A DNA stretch of 64,000 bases, taken from contig JACSRU010000108.1 of the NCBI GenBank assembly GCA_014879575.1, positions 24,334-88,333 of the forward strand, written 5' to 3'. The DNA is from Chthoniobacterales bacterium. Lineage in GTDB: Bacteria; Verrucomicrobiota; Verrucomicrobiia; Chthoniobacterales; Terrimicrobiaceae. The notes beneath the pieces were generated by a model. It saw nothing but the letters and a program-made list of their open reading frames with translations. It ran no database searches and was not told where the DNA came from. This document shows positions 39,029-49,804 of the stretch, piece by piece; position 1 is the first letter of the stretch; the number at the start of each line of letters is the position of its first letter. Made by a program: the position numbers and the translations under genes.

Positions 39029-42010
39029 ATGGCCGAGCCCGTCCGCTTCCAACACTTTGAGGTCCCGCTGCGTGAGGACGGGTCGCTGCACGAACTCGGA
39101 CGCGGTGCCATGGGGATCACCTACAAGGCATTTGATACGAATCTGCGTTGTTTTGTCGCCCTCAAGGTGATCAATGCGGCGTATTTGAGCAGCGACGTGG
39201 CGAAGCAAAGATTCCTGCGGGAAGCCCGCTCGGCGGCCGCCTTGCGCCATCCGAATGTCGCCACGGTTTTCCATCTTGGCGAGGAGGGCGGAGATTGTTT
39301 TTACGCCATGGAATATGTGGATGGCGAGACCGTCGAGGCGATGATGAAGCGCGAGGGGGCCATCCCGGCCTCCGTTTCGTTGGAAATCATCCTGCAGGTT
39401 TCCCGGGCTCTCGGCGCCGCCCACAAGCAGGGACTCGTCCACCGCGACATCAAACCTTCCAACCTCATGGTCGTTCGTGAGGAGGAGGGGGAGTTCACGG
39501 TCAAGGTGATTGACTTTGGTCTCGCAAAAAGTGCGGCGGGAACCGAGGGGGACGGCGAGGCGACTCTCACGGTGGCGGGCTTTCTCGGCACACCGCATTT
39601 TGCGAGTCCCGAGCAACTCGAGGAACGTGAGCTGGACGTGCGGTCGGACATCTACTCCCTCGGCGTCACGCTTTTTTACATGCTGGCGGGGAGGGCGCCG
39701 TTCAGCGGTTCGTTGGCGCAGGTGATGAGCCAGCACCTTCACCGCGATCCCCCGCTGGAAATCCTCTCCGACCAACCCGAGCCGGTTGTGGGCCTGCTCC
39801 GCCACATGCTGGCGAAGGATCCTGCCGCCCGTCCGCAGACTCCCGCCGACCTCCGCAGGGAAGTCGAGGCCTGCCTGGAAAAATTAAAGTCCTGGCAGCC
39901 GGGCACCGGGGTGCCCGCGTGTGTTGATGAGGAAAATTTTGAGACCCAGGCACTCCCTTCGCCCCTGGTCGAATCACCGTCCGAGTTGGGGAAAGGCACC
40001 CTGCTTGCCGGAAGATACCGGCTCATGGAAGAGGGGCCCGCGTCGGACTTCGGACGGGTCTTCCGGGCGGAATCCCCTGAGCACGCCGCCGAGGTCGAGA
40101 TCCTTGTTCTGGACCCCTCTCTCTTGGCGTCTTCCGAGGCCTGCACCCGGATCGAGGACCAGATGCTGGCTCTCCAAAAGCTCACAGCCCCCGCCCTCCA
40201 AAAAATTTTTTCGCTGGAGCGCCTGGAGAACAACACGACCTTCCTTGTGCTCGAGGGGATCTCCGGCCCCTCCCTTCTCGACCTGATGCGGCAGAGGAAA
40301 GCTCTGCCACTTTCCGAAGCAAGGATGCTTCTCGGGCACCTGGCACCCGCATTTCAGGAGTTGCAGTCCGCCGGAATTCCCTGTCCGGATATCGCCTCCC
40401 GCGAAATTACGCTCGGCCGGGCGGAGCTTTCCCGCCCGGTGACCGAGTGGACGGGGCTTGGGCTCAAGTTCAACCCGATTTCCCCGGGAACCCCGGTGGC
40501 GAATCCCGAGGTCACCCTTGTCAGTTCGGACTTCGGGGTGCTTGTGGAAAGCGGCGCATTTTTTGGAAAGGAAAACCGAGCCTACGTCTATGCCTTGGCA
40601 ACTCTCGCTTATGAAATGTTGGGCGGGATCCGTGGTTCCTCTTCCGCCCGGACAGTTCCGATCCCGGGGCTCTCCGAGCAGGCCAATGCCGCCCTGCGAC
40701 AGGCATTGGATCCCACAGTTTCATTTGACTCGATCCCGGCATTTCTTGGCGCATTGGACGCCGGGGCGTCTCCGGGTGCCGATGCCTCGAAGGGGGAGCC
40801 CGTCCGACGCGCCACCCCGCCGGCTCTTCCTTCGGCGCCGTCGTCAGCAAGTCCTCTTCTGAAGATTGCCGGTGTGCTGGGAATCCTTCTCCTGCTTGGA
40901 GGGCTTGGCGGAGGAGGATATTATTTTTTCGTCGTGAGGCAGTCCCTTCCCGTTTCGACCGCGCCCGCTTCCCCGGATCCCACACCTTCTCCGGTTCCAG
41001 CTGCCACCCCGGTTCCCGCTCCGTCTCCCGTGGTGGCGACGCCCACTCCAACTCCCTCCCCCCCCTCCGACCCCCTGCCGTCAGCCATCGCGCATGCCCG
41101 CGTGACCGCACAAAATGATCCGGCCGCCGCTCTTGTGGCCCTGCTGGACTTGCAAAAATCCCATCCGAATCGTCCGGAGGCAAGGGAAGCGATCCAGGAA
41201 TTCCTGGAGACAACCCTCGCCCGGCGGGAATCCCTGACCCCTGGCCAAATCACCGCACTCTTGGAGCCGCTGGAATCCGCCGCCGGTCAGGATTTTGTTG
41301 AGGCCCAAGTGTTCCTCGGGACGGAATTGCGCGAGTCCGATCCGGAAGGTGCCGTCAAATGGATGCTGGCGGCCGCAAACAACGGAAATGTCGAAGCCAT
41401 GCACCACGCAGGACTTCTCCTCTCCAATGATATTGGCACCCTGAAAAAGAATCCGAAGGAGGCCGTGAAATGGTTCCAGCGCGCCGCAGAGAAGGGCGAT
41501 CCCAAGTCAATGTTTGCCCTCGGAGAATGCTATCAGCTCAGCAAGGGGGTCACCCGGGATCCCAGGTTGGCGATCGAGTGGCTCCGCAAGGCCGCGGACC
41601 TCAAGGAACCAAGGGCGCTCAGCCGCCTGGGGGATATTTATGTCAAAGGGATTCCGGGAATTGTTCAGCCGGATCTCAAGACGGCCTTCGCCTACTTCTC
41701 GGCCGCCAAGGATCTCGATTTTGCGGAGGCCTATGGAAACCTGGGCGCCCTCTTCATCACGGCACCCCCCGGAATGAAGGATGAAAAGATGGCTGTGGAA
41801 CTTTTCAAGCAGGGGATTGAAAAAGGGGATCCCCGTTCACAGTTTTTCTATGCCGTCTGCCTGGAGGAGGGGCGCGGGGGACTCGTAAAAGACGCCGAAG
41901 CCGCCCGGGAGGCGTATGTCAAAGCCGCCGAACTCGGCGTCCAGGGCGCCCAAGACTGGTGCCGCGAGCACAAGGTGCCTTTTACTCCGCCGATCCGTCC
42001 GTCACGATAG
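39029..42010 (+). CDS. Serine/threonine protein kinase with second degenerate kinase-like domain, TM helix and Sel1 repeats
   Basis: Kinase 1: HELGRGAMGITYKA, VALKVINA, LVHRDIKPSNLMVV, VIDFGLAKS, GTPHFASPEQ. Region 2: LAGRYRLMEEGPASDFGRVFRA...CPDIASREITLGR...SSDFGVLVES. TM: LLKIAGVLGILLLLGGLGGGGYYFFVV. Sel1-like repeats: DFVEAQVFLGTELRE.., NVEAMHHAGLLLSND.., DPKSMFALGECYQLSKGV.. Confidence 0.85.
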   Translation: MAEPVRFQHFEVPLREDGSLHELGRGAMGITYKAFDTNLRCFVALKVINAAYLSSDVAKQRFLREARSAAALRHPNVATVFHLGEEGGDCFYAMEYVDGETVEAMMKREGAIPASVSLEIILQVSRALGAAHKQGLVHRDIKPSNLMVVREEEGEFTVKVIDFGLAKSAAGTEGDGEATLTVAGFLGTPHFASPEQLEERELDVRSDIYSLGVTLFYMLAGRAPFSGSLAQVMSQHLHRDPPLEILSDQPEPVVGLLRHMLAKDPAARPQTPADLRREVEACLEKLKSWQPGTGVPACVDEENFETQALPSPLVESPSELGKGTLLAGRYRLMEEGPASDFGRVFRAESPEHAAEVEILVLDPSLLASSEACTRIEDQMLALQKLTAPALQKIFSLERLENNTTFLVLEGISGPSLLDLMRQRKALPLSEARMLLGHLAPAFQELQSAGIPCPDIASREITLGRAELSRPVTEWTGLGLKFNPISPGTPVANPEVTLVSSDFGVLVESGAFFGKENRAYVYALATLAYEMLGGIRGSSSARTVPIPGLSEQANAALRQALDPTVSFDSIPAFLGALDAGASPGADASKGEPVRRATPPALPSAPSSASPLLKIAGVLGILLLLGGLGGGGYYFFVVRQSLPVSTAPASPDPTPSPVPAATPVPAPSPVVATPTPTPSPPSDPLPSAIAHARVTAQNDPAAALVALLDLQKSHPNRPEAREAIQEFLETTLARRESLTPGQITALLEPLESAAGQDFVEAQVFLGTELRESDPEGAVKWMLAAANNGNVEAMHHAGLLLSNDIGTLKKNPKEAVKWFQRAAEKGDPKSMFALGECYQLSKGVTRDPRLAIEWLRKAADLKEPRALSRLGDIYVKGIPGIVQPDLKTAFAYFSAAKDLDFAEAYGNLGALFITAPPGMKDEKMAVELFKQGIEKGDPRSQFFYAVCLEEGRGGLVKDAEAAREAYVKAAELGVQGAQDWCREHKVPFTPPIRPSR

Positions 42011-42083
42011 CCAAAAATAACAAAAATTTCCTGTGGCGGTGGGTTGCCGTCACCGTTTATACCAATCCTCTCGAAGAATCCTG

Positions 42084-43265
42084 ATGAACATCCACGAATA
42101 CCAAGCGAAAGAACTCCTCGATAAATTCGGGGTTCCAAACAGCCCGGGAGGAGTCGCCTCCACTCCGGAACAAGCGGAAAAGGTCGCGCGATCCCTCGGC
42201 ACAAACAATCTGGTCGTCAAATCCCAGATTCATGCCGGAGGTCGTGGGAAGGGAACCTTCACCAGCGGATTCCAGGGGGGCGTCCACCTCTGCAAGACCG
42301 CGAACCAGGTCCGCGACATCGCGGAGCAAATGCTGGGCAAGACACTCGTCACCCACCAGACCGGACCTGAGGGACGCGTTGTCAGAAAAGTTCTCGTCTC
42401 AAAATCCGTCGAGATTGCCCGCGAGCTTTATTTTGCGATTCTCATCGACCGGGCCACCTCCATTCCCATGATCGTCGCCAGCACCGAGGGCGGGGTTGAC
42501 ATCGAATCCGTGGCCGCCACGACTCCGGAAAAAATCATCCGCATGTCGGTGGATCCGCTCTACGGCCTGCTTCCCTACCAGACCCGCAAGCTGGCCAAGC
42601 TCCTCGGCATGACCTCGACGGAAATGCGGCTGGCCTGCAAGCTCTTTGCCGGTCTCTACAAACTTTTCATCCGGAGCGATTGCTCGATGGTCGAGGTCAA
42701 TCCCCTGGTGGTTACAAAGGGCGGCGAGGTGCTCGCCCTGGATTCGAAGATCAATTTCGACGACAACGCACTCTTCCGCCATCCGGACATCCTCGCCTAC
42801 CGGGATATCGAGGAGGAAAACCCCCGCGAAGTCGAGGCCTCGAAATTCAACCTCAATTATATCGGACTCGATGGAAACATCGCCTGTCTCGTCAATGGAG
42901 CCGGGCTGGCCATGGCGACCATGGACATCATCAAGCACCACGGCGGCGAACCCGCCAACTTCCTTGATGTCGGCGGCGGCGCCACCGAACAACAGGTCAC
43001 CGAGGCCTTCAAAATCCTCATCTCCGACAAGCGCGTCAAGGCGATCCTCGTGAATATCTTCGGCGGGATCATGAAGTGCGATATCATCGCCCAAGGCATC
43101 ATCAACGCGGTCAGGGCCGTGAATCTCCCCGTGCCACTCGTCGTCCGCCTGGAAGGCACCAACGTGGAAGCCGGACGCAAACTTTTGAATGACTCCAAAC
43201 TCCCGCTGCTGGCGGCCACCGACATCGCCGATGCCGCCAAAAAAGTCGTCGCAGCCGTAAAATAA
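42084..43265 (+). CDS. sucC: Succinate--CoA ligase (ADP-forming) subunit beta
   Basis: [31 protein letters not shown]...[14 protein letters not shown]...[30 protein letters not shown]...[17 protein letters not shown]. Confidence 0.96.
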   Translation: MNIHEYQAKELLDKFGVPNSPGGVASTPEQAEKVARSLGTNNLVVKSQIHAGGRGKGTFTSGFQGGVHLCKTANQVRDIAEQMLGKTLVTHQTGPEGRVVRKVLVSKSVEIARELYFAILIDRATSIPMIVASTEGGVDIESVAATTPEKIIRMSVDPLYGLLPYQTRKLAKLLGMTSTEMRLACKLFAGLYKLFIRSDCSMVEVNPLVVTKGGEVLALDSKINFDDNALFRHPDILAYRDIEEENPREVEASKFNLNYIGLDGNIACLVNGAGLAMATMDIIKHHGGEPANFLDVGGGATEQQVTEAFKILISDKRVKAILVNIFGGIMKCDIIAQGIINAVRAVNLPVPLVVRLEGTNVEAGRKLLNDSKLPLLAATDIADAAKKVVAAVK

Positions 43266-43290
43266 CGCCTGATTCCCACCTTTTGTAAAA

Positions 43291-44169
43291 ATGGCCATTC
43301 TCGTTGACAAATCCACTCGCCTGCTCGTGCAGGGCATCACTGGTAAAGCCGGAGGTTTTCACGCCCGTTCCTGCATGGAATACGGCACCCATCTCGTCGC
43401 TGGCGTCACTCCCGCCCGGGGTGGCGAGGTCTTTGCCGATAAAATTCCCGTCTTCGACACAGTGTTTGAAGCCCGGCAGCAAACCGGTTGCAACGCCACC
43501 ATGATCTTCGTGCCGGCGGAATTCGCGGCGGACTCCATCATGGAAGCCGTGGACTCCGGCATCGAACTCATCATCTGCATCACCGAGGGAATCCCCGTGA
43601 TCGACATGATGCGGGTCAAGGCCGCCATGACAGGCGGCAAAAGCCGTCTCATCGGACCCAATTGCCCCGGCATCATCACGCCCGGACAATGCAAAATCGG
43701 CATCATGCCCGGCTATATCCATAAACCAGGAAAGGTCGGCGTCGTTTCCCGCTCGGGAACCCTCACGTACGAAGCCGTCTGGCAGCTCTCCGCCCGGGGC
43801 CACGGCCAATCAACTTGCGTGGGCATCGGCGGAGATCCGATCAATGGCACCTCGCACCTCGACGTTGTCAAAATGTTCAATGACGATCCCGATACGGAAG
43901 CCATGATTCTCATCGGAGAAATCGGAGGAACCGCTGAGGAGGAAGCCGCCGCCTGGCTTGCGGAAAATTGCAAAAAACCCGTCGCCGCCTTCATCGCGGG
44001 CGCCACGGCGCCCCCCGGACGCCGGATGGGACATGCCGGTGCCATCGTCAGCGGCGGCAAGGGAACCGCCGCCGGAAAAATCGAAGCACTCCGCGCCGCC
44101 AATATCGAGATTGCCGAAACCCCGGCAGACATGGCGGACGCGCTCCTCCGTCGCATGGCAAGAGCCTGA
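43291..44169 (+). CDS. sucD: Succinate--CoA ligase subunit alpha
   Basis: [45 protein letters not shown]...[42 protein letters not shown]...[14 protein letters not shown]. Confidence 0.96.
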   Translation: MAILVDKSTRLLVQGITGKAGGFHARSCMEYGTHLVAGVTPARGGEVFADKIPVFDTVFEARQQTGCNATMIFVPAEFAADSIMEAVDSGIELIICITEGIPVIDMMRVKAAMTGGKSRLIGPNCPGIITPGQCKIGIMPGYIHKPGKVGVVSRSGTLTYEAVWQLSARGHGQSTCVGIGGDPINGTSHLDVVKMFNDDPDTEAMILIGEIGGTAEEEAAAWLAENCKKPVAAFIAGATAPPGRRMGHAGAIVSGGKGTAAGKIEALRAANIEIAETPADMADALLRRMARA

Positions 44170-44250
44170 GCCTGTCGCCCGTCGTTGGAAAATTTTGGCA
44201 GGTTGTCTTCGATCTGATCGCCTTCGCCACCCGACTTTCCGCATCCCGAC

Positions 44251-44590
44251 ATGAAGACCTCCACCCCCCTGGTCTGTTGTCTGTCGCACTACCTGGCCGG
44301 ACTTTTTGCGCCCGGGCTTACTCCGGTATCCTTTCGCACGCGGGCGGCGTATCTGCTGCGGGACTTGGTGGACTGCCAGGTGGTCTGTTTCGCCGAATTG
44401 CGGCGCGATACCCGGCAGATGGATGTGGATTTCGATCCTTACTCACCCGAGCTCAACGCCGCTCTGGAGGGCTTCGGACGCCACATGGCACAATACCCCT
44501 GCTTCAACTTCGACCCCGATGTGGCCGGGGGACGCCCCTTCCTGCGCGGCGACTTTCTGAGCGATGAGGAGTTTTATGCCTCACCCATTA
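44251..44590 (+). pseudogene. Truncated N-terminal fragment of a LuxR/HTH-regulator-like gene
   Basis: ORF 44251..44679: MKTSTPLVCCLSHYLAGLFAPGLTPVSFRTRAAYLLRDLVDCQVVCFAELRRDTRQMDVDFDPYSPELNAALEGFGRHMAQYPCFNFDPDVAGGRPFLRGDFLSDEEFYASPI, then a tail antisense to the epimerase C-terminus. No HTH domain remains. Confidence 0.45.
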
Positions 44591-44593
44591 AAC

Positions 44594-45619
44594 CTAAAAG
44601 GGAAAACGCCTTTTCCGGCGCTCCGCCTTTTTCTCCGAAACCGCAAATTCCGGCCCTCCGTGTTGGCGCAGCCACTTAACGGTTTGCGCAATTCCCTCTT
44701 CGAGCGTAAACGGTCCCTTTCCCAGCACGGCAAAAGTTTTTTCCATCGGTGTCGGGTAATCGCTCGTCATACTCCGGTAGCGGGAGGATGTCAGATAGAA
44801 TGGCCGCCCCTGGATCGCGGTGACGACATCTCCCGCAAGCGCGATGGCGCGGAGGATGGGACGGGGGATCTTCGGCGCGGGCTTCCCCGCCAGGGCGCGG
44901 CAGAATCCATCCGCCCAGCCGTAAATGTCGGCCACCTCGTCGCCGACGTAGTATGTCTGGCCGGCGATCGTTTCTTCCGGCAGGTCCACCGCACGCAACA
45001 TTTGCCAAACCACATTTCCGACATAGGCGTAGCACCGCCGCACGGGAGCACCGCCCGGATGGAAGTAGAGTCCCTTGGCGGCGATCCGCCAAAATTCCTG
45101 CGGATACCGCCAATGCCAGGGCCCCCAGACATTCGTGGGACGCAGGAGCGTCCAACAACACGAAAGCCCGGCTGCGCGCGTCAGCTGCTCTGTGATGACC
45201 TTGCTCTGGCCATAGACGGTATGCGGAAAATAATCCGTATCCGACTCCGGAAGACGTCCGGGACCGGCGACGTATTGCGAAGAAACAATCACAGCGCGCC
45301 TGACCGACGGGGTTGCCCGCACGGCGGAGAGAAAATGAGCCGTGCCGTCGGTGTTTGCCCGGTAGCCCTCCTCGACGGTGGTCGCCTCATCGCAATCCGC
45401 CCGCGCGGCAAGATGGAACACGACATCGGGCTGGAAGCCTGTCATGGCGGAAACAAGCGCCTTCTCGTCGAGAAGATCGCCCTGCACCCAATACGCCCCC
45501 TGGAGATCTTCGCGGGGCGCCACCGCATCGAAATTCCGCACCTCTTCCCCGCGACGGAGAAGTTCCTCCACAAGGTTGGTGCCGATAAATCCGCTGCCGC
45601 CTGTGAGAAAAATTTTCAT
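44594..45619 (-). CDS. NAD-dependent epimerase/dehydratase (3-beta-HSD-like SDR)
   Basis: MKIFLTGGSGFIGTNLVEELLRRGEEVRNFDAV...VVFHLAARADCDEATTVEEGYRANTDGTAHFL...VYGQSKVITEQL. Confidence 0.88.
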   Translation of the reverse strand: MKIFLTGGSGFIGTNLVEELLRRGEEVRNFDAVAPREDLQGAYWVQGDLLDEKALVSAMTGFQPDVVFHLAARADCDEATTVEEGYRANTDGTAHFLSAVRATPSVRRAVIVSSQYVAGPGRLPESDTDYFPHTVYGQSKVITEQLTRAAGLSCCWTLLRPTNVWGPWHWRYPQEFWRIAAKGLYFHPGGAPVRRCYAYVGNVVWQMLRAVDLPEETIAGQTYYVGDEVADIYGWADGFCRALAGKPAPKIPRPILRAIALAGDVVTAIQGRPFYLTSSRYRSMTSDYPTPMEKTFAVLGKGPFTLEEGIAQTVKWLRQHGGPEFAVSEKKAERRKRRFPF

Positions 45620-45631
45620 GGGTCTGTGTTT

Positions 45632-46822
45632 CTACTGCAACGTGGCATACAGGTTCTGGATTCGGTGAACCATTGTCTCAAGAGGAAAATTCTTTTCGAT
45701 GCGTTTCCTGCCGGCGGCGCCCATTCTGGAGCGCAAATTCGGATCGGCGGCGAGTCGGGAAAGTGCCGCGGCCATCGCCGACGGGTCAGAGGGAGGAACC
45801 AGGAGGCCGGTTTCTCCCTCGGCCACCTGTTCGGGCGTGCCTCCAATGTTTGTCCCAATGACCGGACGTCCGAGTACCATCGCCTCCATCACGACACCTC
45901 CGAAAGGCTCGGGCTGGGCGGAGGGGAGAACGAAAATGTCGGCTGCCGCGTAGGCTGGACGGGCATCGGACAATTCTCCCGTAAAAACCGCTTCGACGCC
46001 AAGCGTGGTCGCCAGGGCTTTCATCCGATCAATCTGATCCTCGGAACCAGGCGCCGGGCCGCCTGCCAAAAGACACTTGATGGAAAGTCCCTGGCGCCTG
46101 GCAAGCGCGGCGGCCTCAAGCAGGAACTCCTGACCCTTTCGGAGAAATTTGATGCGTCCCACGGCGCAGGCAACGATGTCTGCCTCCGCAAACCCCCAGC
46201 GTGCCCGGGCGGCGGCGCGTTCCTCCGGCGAAATCTCCGGAAAATCTTCGAGGGCAAATCCATTGTGGAGCACCTCGATTTTCTGTGACGCGGGAAATTG
46301 TCCCGCTATCGGTCGGGAAACGCACAAGACACGCGAGGAGAGGCTGAGGATATAACGCGAATAGGGTTTCCAGAGCGCGCCAAATTCCTGAAACCAGTCC
46401 CGAATGTGCCAAAGATGCGGGACGCCTGCAAGACGCGCGGCGAGCGCCGAGGAACAGATCACGCCGGTGTTTGTATGAACGAGGGCGATTTCCTCTCGGC
46501 GAAGCCGTGCCGCAAGGCGAAGGACGGAAGGAAGGAAACCCAGAAGCCAGGGAACCAATCGGGGAGATTTGAGAATCGGACGGGTGATCACCCGCAGCCC
46601 AGGAAAAACCAGCACTCTCACACCCAACGCAGTCAACAGGTCCTGCAATGGCCCGCTTTCCGGCAGCATAACCAGCGGCTCGAAGCGCGAACGGTCCAAG
46701 TGCTTGCAGAGACGCAGGACCGATCGGCTGGCTCCGTAGATGTCGGCACTGTTGTGAATGATGAGAATGCGCACGGCGGCAAGACGATGGCGCAAATCGT
46801 TCCATTTGGAAAGTGCCGCCAT
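45632..46822 (-). CDS. Glycosyltransferase family 4
   Basis: VRILIIHNSADIYGASRSVLRLCKHLDRSRFEPLVMLPESGPL...FVLPSAQPEPFGGVVMEAMVLGRPVIGTNIGGTPEQVAEGETGLLVPPSDPSAMAAAL. Confidence 0.88.
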   Translation of the reverse strand: MAALSKWNDLRHRLAAVRILIIHNSADIYGASRSVLRLCKHLDRSRFEPLVMLPESGPLQDLLTALGVRVLVFPGLRVITRPILKSPRLVPWLLGFLPSVLRLAARLRREEIALVHTNTGVICSSALAARLAGVPHLWHIRDWFQEFGALWKPYSRYILSLSSRVLCVSRPIAGQFPASQKIEVLHNGFALEDFPEISPEERAAARARWGFAEADIVACAVGRIKFLRKGQEFLLEAAALARRQGLSIKCLLAGGPAPGSEDQIDRMKALATTLGVEAVFTGELSDARPAYAAADIFVLPSAQPEPFGGVVMEAMVLGRPVIGTNIGGTPEQVAEGETGLLVPPSDPSAMAAALSRLAADPNLRSRMGAAGRKRIEKNFPLETMVHRIQNLYATLQ

Positions 46823-46902
46823 GAACCGGCAGGATACCCGCTGCGTAAGGGAGAAAATTTTTTCTGTGACTGTCGGCGCGGGCGATGTGCTAGCGTGCCG
46901 GA

Positions 46903-48732
46903 ATGTGTGGTATCGCCGGAATGGTCTCTCTTGGGTGCGCGGATCGCGCGGCGGTGGCATCCATGACGGAATGTCTGGTCCACCGCGGTCCCGACGACGG
47001 AGGCCTTTGGAACGATGAGCATTGTGCGCTCGGGCATCGCCGCCTGCGGATTCTCGATCTTTCTCCCACAGGCGCCCAGCCGATGCGCAACCCCGGGCGC
47101 GGCGTAACCATCGCGTTCAACGGGGAAATTTTCAATTTCCGGGATCTGCAGAGGGAACTCTCGAGTCGGGGCCACCGTTTTTCCGGCACAAGCGACACCG
47201 AGGTGCTTCTCCAGGGATATTGCGAATGGGGCGCGGAAGTGGTCAACAAGCTCCGGGGAATGTTCGCCTTTGCCATCTGGGATGCCCCGGCGAAGAGCTT
47301 GCTTTTGGCAAGGGATCGATATGGAAAAAAACCCCTCTTTTACCGATTCCACGGGGGCACCCTGCAGTTCGCCTCAGAACTCAATGCGTTGCTTCGGGGT
47401 TTGGGAGAACGTCCGCCTTTATCCCACGTCGGCTTTGCCAGCTATCTGAGATTTGGGTATGTTCCGGGGGCCTCCACCGTGCTGGAGGGAATCCACTGCG
47501 TCCGACCCGGAGAAATGTTGCTTTGGCAATCGGGGACACTCGAGCACCGGATTCTCTGCGGGAATCAGGAATCCAGAGCCGACGCGGGAGAGCGGCGGGA
47601 GGATTCCCTTCAGGAATTAAAAACCACGCTTCGCTCAGCCGTGGAGGAACGCCTGGTGAGTGATGTCCCCTTGGGATGTTTTCTCAGTGGCGGGATTGAC
47701 TCCAGCCTGATCGTCGCCATGGCGCGGGAGATTCACGGTCCGGGCCTGAAGACATTTACCGTTTCGTTTCCTGGCACATCCAGAGATGAGGGTGCGGCGG
47801 CCCGGAGGATCGCCGAAAGGCTGGAGACGGACCATTGTCAGATCGACATCCATCCGTCCGACATGGAGCGCGACTACATCGGCACCCTGGCACGGTGTCC
47901 GGAACCTCTCGGCGATGATTCCTTTGTTCCCACCTTCTTCATCAGCAGAGCCACCCGGGAGCATGTGACCGTGGCATTGTCAGGGGACGGTGGCGATGAA
48001 CTCTTCGGAGGGTATCCCAAATACCAGTGGCTTCACATCGGACACCAGGCGCATCTTGCCGCGCGCATGATTCCCCGAAGCCTGCGCGCCCTGCTTCCCG
48101 ACCGCTATGCCAAGGCAACCGAGGCCCTGAGTCTCCCCGGCGAAGGGGATCGCGCGCTGTGGTTTTCGTCGCTTTGGAAAGAGGACGAGTTGTCAGCGAT
48201 TCTGCGGAATCCCGCCACTGCCATCGCGGGCCGGGAGGTTTTTCTCGCGGAATGGGAGACTCACCGGGGGGAGTCTCCCCAAGAGCGATTTTCCAGGACC
48301 GATATCGCCACCTACCTCGAGGGATCCATTCTGACAAAGGTGGACCGCGCCAGCATGGCGACCAGCCTCGAAGTGCGCAGTCCCTTGCTGGATGAACGCA
48401 TTCTGGATTTGACCGTGGCCCGGGGGCTTCGCAGCACGCCTCTCGGACAGCGGAAAGGTGCCCTTAGGGAGATTCTCACAGGATACCTCCCGTCCGATTT
48501 CTTTACCGGCCCAAAACGTGGATTCGGGTTGCCGATTGACGAATGGTTCCGCGGCGGGCTGCGCGGGATACTCGAAGAATACACCTCCGAACACCGCCTC
48601 CGCGACGAGGGGCTGCTCAACCCCGAGGCGGTGGCCCGCTTGCGGAACCTACACCTGTCCGGACGGCGAAACTACGGCAGGAAACTCCATGCCCTGGTCG
48701 CATGGCAAATCTGGAAGGAATCTTTAAGATGA
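46903..48732 (+). CDS. asnB: Asparagine synthase (glutamine-hydrolysing), cluster-associated
   Basis: MCGIAGMVSLG...CLVHRGPDDGGLWNDEHCALGHRRLRILDLSPTGAQPM...PLGCFLSGGIDSSLIVAMA...VALSGDGGDELFGGYPKY. Confidence 0.93.
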   Translation: MCGIAGMVSLGCADRAAVASMTECLVHRGPDDGGLWNDEHCALGHRRLRILDLSPTGAQPMRNPGRGVTIAFNGEIFNFRDLQRELSSRGHRFSGTSDTEVLLQGYCEWGAEVVNKLRGMFAFAIWDAPAKSLLLARDRYGKKPLFYRFHGGTLQFASELNALLRGLGERPPLSHVGFASYLRFGYVPGASTVLEGIHCVRPGEMLLWQSGTLEHRILCGNQESRADAGERREDSLQELKTTLRSAVEERLVSDVPLGCFLSGGIDSSLIVAMAREIHGPGLKTFTVSFPGTSRDEGAAARRIAERLETDHCQIDIHPSDMERDYIGTLARCPEPLGDDSFVPTFFISRATREHVTVALSGDGGDELFGGYPKYQWLHIGHQAHLAARMIPRSLRALLPDRYAKATEALSLPGEGDRALWFSSLWKEDELSAILRNPATAIAGREVFLAEWETHRGESPQERFSRTDIATYLEGSILTKVDRASMATSLEVRSPLLDERILDLTVARGLRSTPLGQRKGALREILTGYLPSDFFTGPKRGFGLPIDEWFRGGLRGILEEYTSEHRLRDEGLLNPEAVARLRNLHLSGRRNYGRKLHALVAWQIWKESLR

Positions 48733-49722
48733 CGGCCGCCGGGCGGTGATCGAAATGCCGCCGTGTGGATGGCGTGGATCCACGGCAAATCCCGCCTCAT
48801 CGAGCCAGCGCGCCACCGTGGCATATTTCTGCGGATGGTCGTGCGCGGGGGAATACATGTCGAACGTGTCGAGCCTCACCCATTCGCGGAAATCTTCGTC
48901 ACTCAGGGGCACGTCCTGCAAATACGCCGAGGCGACCGGCAGCATGCGCATGACGATTTTTCCCGGCAGGCCGCATTTGCGCGCGATCTTGTTGATCGGC
49001 CAGCAAAGGGATTCCAGCACATGAGAAAATTTCTCCACGCCATCGCGGTCGAGCGTTTTGGTCCAGGGGCGGAACAGATACTTGAACCCGACTGTCCCCA
49101 GATACGACTTCCAGTCCCGCTCATAAATCCAATATCCCAGCCGACCGCCGGGACGAACCATCTTCGCAATATCGAGGATGGAACGCTTGGGGTCCGGCGT
49201 GTGCTGGATCACCCCAATGCAATAGACAAAATCAAACGATCCCGGGGGAAACGGCAGTTCGTAAATGGACGCCTGGACAACCTCCAGACGATCCGACGCA
49301 CCCAGATTGTCGCGACAGGCCTCGACAGCCTGACTCAGGTCCACCGCCACCACATCCGCCCCGGCTGCCAGGGCGATCTCCGCAAAACGCCCCGCCCCGC
49401 AACCCACATCCAACACCCGCTTGCCGCGAAGATCCTCCTCTTTCCACTCAGTGATGGAATAAAACCGTTCCCGCGAAAACGTGCTGCCATTCTGCGAGTC
49501 CAACTGCAGACGTGCGTATTTCTTCCATTGATACCCGAAGGAATCCGCATAATTTGACGCGGGAACGAACCGCGGAATCCCTCCCACGATATCATACGAT
49601 GTCCCTTCCCCGGCGACGAGACGGCCGGAGAGAATTTCGCCGCCGGACTCCTCCTCGTCCAAGAGCCTGAGCGACGCGCAAGTTTTCGGACAAGCCAGAC
49701 GTCCGGGGAATTCACGTTTCAT
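48724..49722 (-). CDS. Class I SAM-dependent methyltransferase
   Basis: MKREFPGRLACPKT...; LRGKRVLDVGCGAGRFAEIALAAGADVVAVDLSQAVEAC...FDFVYCIGVIQHTPDPKRSILDIAKMVRPGGRLGYWIY. Confidence 0.87.
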   Translation of the reverse strand: MKREFPGRLACPKTCASLRLLDEEESGGEILSGRLVAGEGTSYDIVGGIPRFVPASNYADSFGYQWKKYARLQLDSQNGSTFSRERFYSITEWKEEDLRGKRVLDVGCGAGRFAEIALAAGADVVAVDLSQAVEACRDNLGASDRLEVVQASIYELPFPPGSFDFVYCIGVIQHTPDPKRSILDIAKMVRPGGRLGYWIYERDWKSYLGTVGFKYLFRPWTKTLDRDGVEKFSHVLESLCWPINKIARKCGLPGKIVMRMLPVASAYLQDVPLSDEDFREWVRLDTFDMYSPAHDHPQKYATVARWLDEAGFAVDPRHPHGGISITARRPSS

Positions 49723-49804
49723 GGCCGGAAAAGGAACAAATATTCTCTCTCGAAGCAAGGATTGCTTCTTGCGCCGGATGCGGAAGGCGGTATCACGACA
49801 CGGA

